From: Ostrinia nubilalis
Taxonomy: Eukaryota; Arthropoda; Insecta; Lepidoptera; Crambidae
Length of the DNA: 64,000 nt
NCBI RefSeq assembly: GCF_963855985.1
Contig: NC_087097.1
Coordinates: 1,707,001-1,771,000 of the forward strand
Direction: 5' to 3'
The notes below the pieces were generated by a model. It was not told the DNA's origin, made no database searches, and saw nothing but the letters and a program-made list of their open reading frames with translations. The position numbers and the translations under genes are program-made. Below, one piece after another: positions 53,930-64,000 of this stretch (positions are counted from its first letter, which is position 1; each line of letters begins with the position of its first letter).

Positions 53930-56900
53930 GAATACCACCTCGCGGTAAACACCTAAACACCTAATTGGGTAAATATCACCAGGAATTTTGTTAAAACAAC
54001 AAAAATTTTACTCCTCATTATCCTCAATTACTTAGCAACCGACGAATACTTAATTGTCTCAATATTTTTCATAAAGTCGTGTACAATATTTTTATATTAA
54101 GCATGTAAAAACATTACATGATACCACATAAATGAACTAAAACTTCGGTCAAGACTGTTAATAAAAATAAAATTAATTAAGACCGATCATAAAGTTTTTC
54201 GTTCGCTTTTTTTACTTGACTGCCTAGAAATATCTATCCCGGATCAGCGTATAGGATACTTAGTTTTTTATTATTTTCCACTTGAACGAAGCCGGGACAG
54301 CAACTAGTGGTTTTATGAAGCAAACACCATCGGGGGTAACGAACAGAATCGTACCCGTCTGACATAACAGTTAGTCATATAACACATAGTTATAAAATAG
54401 ATAATCGTTGCCGACACCGTTAACGACAGCGCCATTGCCGGGGTTATACTGTATCCATGAGAAATGGAACATTGAAAACGACCAGAGAATAAGATAGCGT
54501 TATTCATGATCGTCATCTGAAAATCCACATTTACACACACAGGACTCGGGCGGGATATAGAAGCGAAAACCCAATTAAATAATGTAACGAAACAACAAAA
54601 CTAGTACAAATAATTGAAAACTGAAATAGTTGACACAAACTACAAAGTGATACAATCAAACAATACGAAATAACCTTGCAAAAAAATTCCACTCAATACG
54701 CCAAAGAAAAAAATATCATCTATTTATCTAAGAACAAATAACTTTCAAAGTAGCGTACAAGTAATTACCATTTTACATGCTGCGACAATAACAAGTTTCC
54801 ATTGTTATCATCGGCAGCGCTGTTGAATATTCATCGGCTCTGAGCAGGTTTCGCGACACTAGCTTAGTATTGGGAGAATGCATTGTTGCATGGGATCTAT
54901 TGGCAGTACTAAATATTGTTCTTCTTCTAGTTGTGTCGACAACAAACCTACATAGCGTCAGCCCAAAACTCCGCCACAAGAATGGCGTTGTGAGTAGCCT
55001 TCATTAAATCTTCCTGCGTGCTGTTGTTTCATGTGCTTCGTCGACTGGAGAACAAACGTTGTTTATAAGAGCACAAACATAGGTCGCTCAAAATAATTTA
55101 ATAATTTAAATTCAACTATTTTTGTAAGAACATTGCAAGAATCTGACTCATAAGTGGTGATGTCAACTAACATACCTTTTGACAGACTTGACCACAAATC
55201 TGTAAATAGATATGACGAATCGAAATTACATCTCGATTCTAAAAGGCAATAATGACAAAGCAAATCGTGTTTTGTGAAGAAACTCAATTTATTTTACAAT
55301 ATAATGCAGCATGGCTATATTTTACATGTTCTCCGAGTTGTAGTTGATGTTAGAAAACTCGTTATATCACCGAGTCAACGGATTTCAACGACACTGGCCA
55401 GCTATTTCGCGACAAGCATCAAATTAAATACAGTGCGAATATAATAATCTAAAAGACAGGTGTTGAAAGCGAAAGCATGAACTAAAATTTAATGTCAGTT
55501 TTCGCACCTGCCTGTAAATAATATCGAATAGAGTAAACCTCAACCTATAGTATGACATTATCATTGTATATCCAAGAGCATCAAACACAAGTTCATTGCC
55601 ATAAACATAAGATGAGGATTATTCAAGTGTGTGAAACGCGATTCAAACGTACAAAGATATTCCGATGCGATGCGCTACAGCTAGTTCTGTACGAGCACGC
55701 CATAAAGAAGGTGTTGTTAGTTGTTATATTTGTACCACAGGGTGGCAGGAGCGAGCCGTGACGGCACGTGCTCCCGCACCGATCAGCTGTTGGCGGGGTC
55801 GACGAACGCGCGGTGACTAACGTCGGACGAAACGCGAGTCAACGCACCGGCGCAGGAGTGGATCTCGGTGGCTTGCCTTCTGATTCTGGTATTGAGTATT
55901 GTATTAGGGTTTTTATTGCTAAATCAAACGATCTGTGCAAGGGTTAGGCGTTGAACCGTCAAGGGTCACTCAATGGTCCATGTAAGGTGGTATGTATTGT
56001 GGTTAATTGTTGCTTGTTTTCAACAAATAATGTCGGCAGGACAACGTATTGCATTGTGTTTTTATTTAACTATCTGACTATCTTTTAAAATTCATGGTTC
56101 ATCCAGTTTAAACAATTAATCTTAAATTTCGCGGTTCACCTATCGCGGTTAACTTGATTAGAACATTATAGTGTATGAGGAAAAACGTGTTATTTCGCTA
56201 ATTCGAAATAAATGTATCGATGCGATAGCAGATGCACAAAAGGTCATGTCAACAGGCTCACAACAAGTATAAAAAACTCACGTGTTTTTTTCTTAGTTCA
56301 TATTCATCAGATAAGATTTGATAGCTCAGTTAATACCTGTCTGCCCAATAATTTGATGTTTTGACTAGAAACGATGATTTGCAAATTTTTGAAGTGTCGA
56401 GGAAAACAGTCATTATTGCGACTATCAAAATTTAGGAATGAAAACTTCAGAAGTAAAACGAGACGCATTACGTAGTTAGTTTGGTATGTATCTCAGTGCA
56501 GTTGTTTTTGGTAAACGTGGTTAATAACTACTTATTTTTGGCCATTATGTATTAACTTATTTATGCGCATATTTCCAGGCAACCTGGAAGCTAAAGGCTG
56601 ATTTACATGCCATTTAATTTTGCCGCGCAAACATAAGGTTGGAGCAAGTCATTTTGTACTTTTAAGCTGTCGATTCAGTGATGCGTTTTTTAATCGCACG
56701 TTACGGATGAGTAGTCCGACCCTGTTATAAAATAAAACTATTATAGAAAGAACTACAAGAAGCCTTTCCTCACCAGTTTCTTTTCGCGCCAAACTCAACG
56801 TATCGTGTCTGAGTTCACCCAACTCGAGATGGCATGAAAATTTTCGATCTCTAGAAACTTATCTATTAAAATCTCAGTGCGACATTGCACAGAACGGTTA

Positions 56901-59900
56901 ACTGTGTTAGTATTAGCGTTAATAGATACAATAAAAGATTAAAGTAGCTCAAGGACTTTGATTGTTCTGACGCAAAGGAGCATAAGTCTCCTGCAAAGAT
57001 TTTGTATTCGCAGCACGTTTTTAGTCTTCAGACCGGCTTAACAGATTTATTATTGTGATTGTGACGCATTCAGCTTTCATATTAAAGTTTCCAGTAGACA
57101 GTAACTTTATCTAAGAATGAAACAAGTCAAGAGCAACATTTTTGTGTTTATTTATACCCATACGAATCTAGGCCGAGATGCTAAATGATAAGATAGAATT
57201 ATACTAGACTTATCAAGTGCATGGAAGACGGCCAAACAGAAATACGAAACGACTGTCATAATCTGGACATGCTATTTCCCAGGAGTTGGCACTGCATAAG
57301 CACTGCACTGCAAAAGTATAAATCAATTTGCTAGAATTCATTAACAGTTAAATAGAATCGTGAACATAATTGGTGCTGGCATTCTCCGATGCCGATTAGT
57401 GGTAGCGTGCATTGCGACAGAAAATTTAATTATGTAAATTTATGATTTGGGAAAACATATTGAAGAAGCGCAGCTCAAAGACTGGTATTTTCCAGACGAA
57501 ATGTGTTAATGAGATGGATGACCACATGAGATTAGAAGTGACAGGAAAATTCCTCTTCAGGGTGGGCGCTAGGCGGTAACAATAATGAGTTTATGTAAGC
57601 AAATGTCCAATAATTATGCAACGTGACCGGTGTAATATGTTATCCAATTATACATGGACGTCTCCACAAATCATAAAAACGTCTAATATTTAATGATTAT
57701 CTTTAGATCTTGACTGATCTTAATAAATGGTTTAAGTTTTATCTAAATGCCATTATCTCAAGCATTTGCTATACGGATGGCGCACATATCACGTTTCGTT
57801 TATTACAGTTTTTCTTAGGCATTCCGCGTTTTATACATTAATTTATTCGCTTCATACAAAGGTGACCTTGCAGTGTCTATATTAAGTTGTAAATAGGAGT
57901 TCTCGCGGCGTCCTTTGTTCTTCCTTGGCAACCGGCTTAGTTGCTAAGTTTGGGCATTTTATCTTAGTACAAATAGATTTAACCAGTTGTAAGACTTGTC
58001 AGAGGAATTAATATTTTTTATGGTTATTACATTTGGATATTACATGGGATAAGTAGAATAAAAAGATTGCGTGGGGATTATATTATCATAAATGACATTA
58101 AATTAGCTTTTTTAATGTCAATAACTTTCAAAAGAATGCAAAATATTTATACGAAATGAAGTTCTCATTTCATAATTTTAACGGCGATCGCATATTGTCA
58201 GGTGGCCCGCCAAATTCCAACCTGGGTCAATAACCACTCGCAGACCGCGATTGCTCTGTCTCTGCGCCCGCGCACTCGATTCACAGGCCGATGCTATCAT
58301 TTGATATCGTTTAATAAATTTGCCAGTTGGCATTTAGGTCAAGCGCAGGCGACATTGGCGAACCGAGCGAGACAGGTGGCAAAAAAACGAGGTGGCGCCT
58401 GCGCTGTGTGCCCACAAACAAGTAACAACTAAGAAGCTTCCTTTATCCAAGTTTCCTATAATGGATTCATAATTACTATAGACGGTTGCTATAAGAGGCA
58501 CGCGCCCGAGGCTGCTCGCGTGTGCAATTTCGTATGATAAACCTATTTGATTACATGTGTGCAATAAAACATCTTGATGCGACGGATCGCTGGGATAATT
58601 CCGCGTATGACGCATAATATCATAATTAGCTGGTAGTATCGCATTATATCGAGAGTTCAGCTGTAACTATTGCTAAAAACAAAAAATTGAACATGAAGTT
58701 AATACAATTGTTGTTGTGCCCGACAGGGTTCATGGTGATCCAAATATATATTTAAGACCTGTACACTGTGAAATGCAATAAAGAATTGAGTATTAAGTAT
58801 TGAGAAAATTGCTATGTCATCAATTGTGAAATATTATGTAATTACTTTGCGAATTTAAAGATAGATTAGGTGTTTGGCACCCGTGATCGGCCGTGACCCC
58901 GTTAAGAATGAGAGCAGCAGCCTCGACCGGGATAAAGAAGATTTTACCGGCATTAGACAGTTCCGAAAGGGTCGAAGATAATTTTATACCATCACTATGC
59001 ATATTTATTGCAAAAATCACAAAGATTACTCCTGTAATCAATGTGAGATACATGATGCAATTGCATAAGATGAATCAAGCTAAAAATAACTTCGTGATAT
59101 CATCTATTAATTGGAAAAAAAAATATCTGGATCTTACTTGGGATTGGGAATAGTCACCTAAGAAATAGTTAAAAGAGTTTGTCTTTACATTTAAGTAGGA
59201 GTCTCTCCACTCATGTAAATCAATAATGACTTGACGCGGTGGACTACATTAATAATTGATTACTGCCACTTTCAGATTACTTACAATGTTAGATTTAAAT
59301 TATAATCTTGGCTGATTGATTTCCGATTTCCGTTTTGAACTAGAAATACAAGAAAAGCGCGCAACTACGGCGCTTACCTAACACTTGAGTTGGCAACTAA
59401 AAAAATTCGAAATAGTCTTGTCTGTTGTTTGGTAACATTTTCAGGCTTTATAGGAAATATTTGTTAACATTTTAAATAAGATTTTGTTTGGAGAAGATCA
59501 TACATTCACAGGGTCTCTAAGGAAGCTCTGAAAAACCATTGGCCATGGTCTTCGTGGCCGTGGTCTCCTTGCCAAGGGAAGCCGGTTTGCCAAGTAGCCA
59601 GGTAAGGAAGAAAAAAATTGCAATGCTTTGTAAAAAAACATATTAACGTCAGTACAGTGACTGGGGTGCGGAATATTGAACCTTACTGCATTGAATTACG
59701 ATCTATGGTTGAAATAAATATGCCTTGCGCAGGCGCTGCGTCAAGGCGAGCCGGCGAGATAACTGCCCAAAATATTTACAATGTTTTCTTGTAATAACAG
59801 TATTATCTAATCTAAGTGGGCACAGGTACATATGGTATGTTTTTGTCCCTAAGGTTTATGTTTATTTACTTATGTCTTTTAAAGTTTTTAATCTCGTGTT

Positions 59901-60215
59901 TGCTTCTTGGCCATTTCTCTGAATAACTTAATCTTTCTTATTTTTTTACCTACACTCAATTTTAAGAACACACACAAGGCCAATGATGAAAGTATTGAAA
60001 AATACAGACATGTCTGACATTAATACAGGGAAGTCTACCATGGATTTTACAATAAATTAATCATCAATCACATAACTAAACAAAAACAACATTATGTATT
60101 ACCTGAATACATAATGTTGTTGTGGTTAAATGAGAGAAGAATCTAGGAAGCTCATTTATCTGATTGTGTTAATGGAGTAATACCTAAATGTGTATGAAAT
60201 TAAAAGATATTTTAA
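53930..60215. other. UBR3 intron 1, long stretch without recognised genes
   Basis: AT-rich, with small GC-richer islands near 55740-55880 and 58200-58420 that have no recognisable exon. A dispersed repeat at 54935-55025 is shared (inverted) with 32944-33032. A perfect 16-bp-arm hairpin is at 60087-60123. Confidence 0.4.
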
Positions 60216-60391
60216 TCTATGTAAATAAAAATAAATTCTGTTCGTTAGTCTGATTAAAACTCGAGAACGGCTGGGCCGATTGAGCTGATTTTGGTTTTAA
60301 AATGTTTGTTGTAGTCCAGGGTAGGTCTAAACGGTCAAAATTTGCTTATTTACTGCCTTTAAGGCGGAACAGAGTTCGCCGGGTCAGCTAG
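60216..60391 (+). mobile_element. Short Helitron-like element, second type
   Basis: Copy of the type at 49880-50106: gttcgttagtctgatt near the start, ctgggccgattgagctgatt, and end acagagttcgccgggtcag CTAG. Confidence 0.65.
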
Positions 60392-61746
60392 TAGGTAATA
60401 GAAATTAAATCAGGCGCTTATTTCTCAAAACAAAAATAAAAAAAACTTCAACCTATGTTATTAAAAAGCCTGTATTATCAACCTTCAAGACAGGTTTCTT
60501 GCAATTAAAATACTGTAAGTTGCAATATGAATCACAGGCTCCATGTTGAATCACAAGGCTGCTCGGCATCTGTATGACATTGCATTGCTTAAATTGGTAA
60601 TGGCTTGTTGATTAATGTAGGTACAGTTGACAGCACATTAGACTATGCATTTTTGTCGCAAAATAGCACTTATTGTAATAGCATAAGATGCCGCAGTGTT
60701 TAACATTACATGGTCGCTTCTGTACAATAGTTTTGAGTACTTCTTCTTCTTATTTTATTTTGGCGATGGCTTGGTTTTGAGAACCATGATTTCGCCAATG
60801 TCACGTAAACAGCTTTGACAAAGTTACATCAAGTTAAACCTTGTGATATTTTAAGTACCTAGCTTTAATTGGTGCTCATTTGTGCAATATTTTTTAAAAT
60901 ATTGCAGTAGACCATATCTTGTCTATTTTGTTTTATGACAATGAATTTTAACACTAATTTCAGTTCATAACAATCCTTGTTATGGTTTGGTGTTATGATA
61001 AGATAAAGAGTTGTGTAATAATACATTTTTTCACAATTATTTTTAATTAGGTACCCACAAACAGAAGGCAATTTTAATAAACTACTTAGTTATAAAAGGT
61101 TTAGTTGAGTTTCTGGTAAATGTAAGTTGGTATTAAAGAGATGAATGCAGAAAAGAGGACATATCCTAGATAACTATTATTTAAACCACCAGATCACACA
61201 TTCTAATAATCTAATAGCAATGGTCATGGCAGCACAAAGGTTGGTTGATGGATAAATAAAATAATAAAAATGCACATTTGATCACTATTCCGATTGTACT
61301 AACTGAAATACTCAATATTAATAGAGTAGCTTAGACAGAACTAAGGCTAAATATTACCCACAAAACTGTACAAGAAGTTATTTTACAAGTCATGTGTAGG
61401 TACCCTAAATGTGACCTTGGCAGTTATGTCAATGTACAACTTCCACACATTACAAAAAATATTTTTTACAGAATTTACTACATTATTTCTATTCAATCTA
61501 GCGCTCTTATCACAAATTTAGCAATAAATCAACAAATAAACGCCCATAACCGTCCACAGAACAACAATGAAAACAAACATTCTAAATGTCACAGACAACA
61601 GAAGGTCAATTTGAACAAAACATCACCCAATAGGAAATTGCTGGGGATCATTGTTCTAAAAGATCCGCTATTCGTTACTTTGCTGATGATCATAACCTAG
61701 AAAACTCTCGAAATTGTATGATGTACAGTTATGAGTGGAAACTCAC
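60392..61746. other. UBR3 intron 1, part next to exon 1
   Basis: No recognised repeat or gene; AT-rich. Confidence 0.4.
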
Positions 61747-61963
61747 CAATAGTGGCGAACTCGTCGGGGGTCCTCCCTCCGGCTATCAGCCAGCGGCACC
61801 AATCGATCGTCTCCCACTCGTCGATGGCCTTGCTGGGGTTCAGGAGCACGTCCAGCAACGGGCCCAGGTGCTGCGGAGAAGTGCTGGCGCAGTCCGCGTG
61901 GATGTACGCGGCTGCCCCACGTTTACCCTTCTTCATCAACACTTGCGCCGTAGAATTCGACAT
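61747..61963 (-). CDS. Ubr3: UBR3 exon 1 (start codon)
   Basis: 217 bp from the ATG at 61963 to a gtgagt donor, leaving in phase 1, which matches exon 2. It encodes MSNSTAQVLMKKGKRGAAAY, then CASTSPQHLGPLLDVLLNPS and WETIDWCRWLIAGGRTPDEF ATIG. The WC-W/C-L-AGG...DEF motif directly before the UBR box is shared with vertebrate UBR3. A non-ATG codon at 61969 is in frame, but the ATG at 61963 is the natural start. Confidence 0.88.
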
Positions 61964-62400
61964 TTTCACACTTTTTTATACACCGCTCTGTTATAACAAT
62001 CTCACTACACACATAAGTCACCGTATTATTTCGGTCGCTCACGGAAGAAACACCATTTCGAGTTTTACATAAGGCAATGAACTGTGGCCCGTAACGCCTT
62101 CGCCGTGCGACATGTTTTATGGTCACGAACACATGAATAACAGGAACCACTAAATTTTGTCTTTATTTTTAACCTAAATATTGAACAGAAACTGAGGCTA
62201 TGAACATTTCTTTTTATTTCACAAGTAGAAAATAATGCAATGCAGCAACAACTCGGCCATTCATTTCATAGAGAAAAGTAATACATAGGAAATAGAGAAC
62301 CCTCTCTGTCAAATTTTTGAGCCTACTAATTGACAGCCTGGTGTTAAATTCCCTGTACTTAACCTACGTACGTAACGCTCACATACATACATAGTACACG
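61964..62400 (-). promoter_or_regulatory. Presumed UBR3 5' UTR and promoter
   Basis: Region directly upstream of the UBR3 start codon on the - strand. It holds no other gene I can see. No TATA box or initiator is assigned, and the role is inferred from position only. Confidence 0.35.
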
Positions 62401-62457
62401 CACACATACATACATAAAGTCCACGCACACATACACACAGTTCACGCACACATAGGC
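62381..62457. repeat. Simple (cata)n/(cacg)n minisatellite
   Basis: Alternating catacatacat and cacgcacacatac units upstream of UBR3. Confidence 0.75.
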
Positions 62458-62488
62458 CCTCATAACCTTCAAAGAATTATTGTTTTTA

Positions 62489-62606
62489 TGATGTACAATG
62501 TAGAATTTTTTCAAATCCATTATTTTGAAAATATTTATCTTTATGGTGTACGTATTGTATTATTTTCAAAACAATGGATTTGGAAAAATTCTACATTGCA
62601 CATGGA
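62489..62606. repeat. Foldback of 118 bp
   Basis: Arms containing acaatgtagaattttttcaa and its complement (with single mismatches) flank an AT-rich loop; probable MITE. Confidence 0.7.
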
Positions 62607-62639
62607 AATGCAAATAAGTAAACAAAAACTTTTGAATTT

Positions 62640-64000
62640 AATAATTTTACTTTATTTATGAACACACATAATATTATACACCAAAAGCGTCTTTTCGCAA
62701 AGTTTCCAACAACACTAAAAAAGCATTTGCACATTGAGAAAACTCAGATCACTTGTGAACATAACAGAAAGTTTCTTCGCGATTCACGAAGGAACGAACA
62801 AAACTCCGATGAACCAGAACAGCAGCATGTACGAAGGAATGAACTTGAATTTGACTCGACGACTCTTCAATACTTTAATAGGGCCACAGAAAACTTAAAT
62901 GATGGCTAAGAAAACAAGAATGCATTTAACATAACAAAAACAACACCGGCCATTTTGGAGGAAAAACAAAGTTGCCATATGTTAAATAGTAATTTCTACT
63001 ACTCTATTATGTAAATTATAACAAAAATGTCAATGTTCAGTTTTAAATTAAAACAAATTAATTTCATTTAAAAAAAGTTTTCACATTGTAATTAACAATA
63101 TTCTCAAATATATTTTAATTAAGAAAAAAATTAAAATATGAAGGAAACAGGAGCAGCGACATCTAGAGCGTTTTAGGGTAGTTAAAAAGTATTTGAATTT
63201 ATTCACCGATGTCGCTGTTTGGAAGCAAGTTTCACTTCGATGACCGTTGTATGGAAGTTTCCACACCCTGATTCATTTGTTGGTCTTGGTGTTGACAACA
63301 ATGAAAATAAAAGAAGCTACTAAAGTTACTACCAATATGTTACCAGCATAGAACAAACTTTTATAAATGGTAGTTATTACATGAATAATTGCTCTGTGTG
63401 AACGTGTTTTTCAACAACACACAGACACAACAATGTCTACCTACGGTCTACGCTACGAAACCAAATACCCAATATAATATGACAGATTCTGAAAGATGGA
63501 CAATCTCCTCATCACCTGCGGGCATGCAGAAGACTTGGACCTAGCTCTTCATTGATAGTTGTCCCATTATTTGCTTGCTTTGTTGCTTTCGTTTCAGCCA
63601 AATTATTTCCACCGCTGGACAAAGGCCTCCCCCAAGGATTTCCATAACGTCTACCCGCATCCTGGTCTCGCGACCTTCATCGGATGTTCATCTAGTGGGG
63701 GCCCCACTTTGGGGCCATGCCATGTCTGCCCACAGTGCCCACCAAACCTACGTCGTCTGACCCGAGGTCACCACTCTAGAACTTTTATCAGGCGCGGATC
63801 CACCGTTGTGGGCACTGTGGGCATGCCCACAACCCTAATTTGCTTGTTTTTATTATGATCTATTGATAAGATCCATAGGCTGATGATTAAAACGGCTGAC
63901 TGACGAACCTTTAAAAAATCGAGCGTGATTTGGAACACAGCCGTTCTACTAAAACGCCGCGCCGCCGGCACCGACCACTTGGCTCTCACTTTGAAAATTT
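62640..64000. other. Right flank, no recognised gene
   Basis: An 83-codon + frame (62658-62909) is charged and Asn/His-rich, without known motifs. A diverged LINE tail is at 63585-63660 (gctggacaaaggcctccccc), followed by a hairpin-rich GC stretch to 63835 (tgcccacagtgcccac and gtgggcactgtgggca). Confidence 0.35.

Noticed and set aside
60087..60123. Perfect hairpin as a miRNA precursor
   Set aside because: Arms of only 16 bp around a 5-base loop are too short for a canonical pre-miRNA.

Overview
The window is genomic DNA from an insect, most likely a moth or butterfly (Lepidoptera). It is AT-rich, with GC-rich exons separated by introns with GT/AG borders. It also carries many repeat types familiar from Lepidoptera: small Helitron-like elements ending in a GC hairpin plus CTAG, jockey-like LINE tails, tRNA-derived SINEs, and MITEs with TA, TTAA, TAA or 8-bp target duplications. 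I see no prokaryotic operons, rRNA or CRISPR.

Two genes can be assembled exon by exon, and all their splice phases agree. (1) On the + strand, from 543 to about 18,000, lies a gene for a secreted, Cys-rich insect protein of unknown function, possibly the family Pfam calls DUF4803. It has two candidate signal-peptide first exons (543-1118 and 7874-8341), common exons from 9863 on, a pair of tandem exons that look mutually exclusive (13553-13680 and 13783-13910, both 128 bp), and a terminal exon ending at 16714. The end of the terminal exon, with its stop codon and poly(A) signal, is repeated three more times downstream; the last repeat is split by a 197-bp MITE. The model predicts about 634 or 670 residues. 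(2) On the - strand, from 61963 down to 21542, ten exons encode the first 592 residues of the E3 ubiquitin ligase UBR3, including the UBR-box zinc finger. The C-terminal half with the RING domain is not in the window. If the gene is intact, its remaining exons lie to the left of the window and gene 1 is nested inside a UBR3 intron on the opposite strand.

One pattern occurs three times. The 3' part of an exon, together with the signal that follows it, has been tandemly duplicated just downstream of the true exon: the terminal exon of gene 1, UBR3 exon 4 (three extra copies, 30324-30735) and UBR3 exon 9 (four extra partial copies inside a GC-rich array at 23.2-25.7 kb).

The remainder is intron or intergenic DNA dominated by mobile elements. 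Notable ones are a piggyBac-like element (4025-5193), a 2.7-kb element with TTAA duplications (18223-20926), a mariner-type element (11140-11747), an R1/I-like LINE with a 13-bp duplication (21970-22901), a hAT MITE (35556-35769), a 318-bp near-perfect palindrome (37523-37840), a 1.7-kb element with 105-bp terminal inverted repeats (38103-39841), an unexplained strongly T-rich block (42.2-45.3 kb) and five Helitron-like copies (48.9-60.4 kb).
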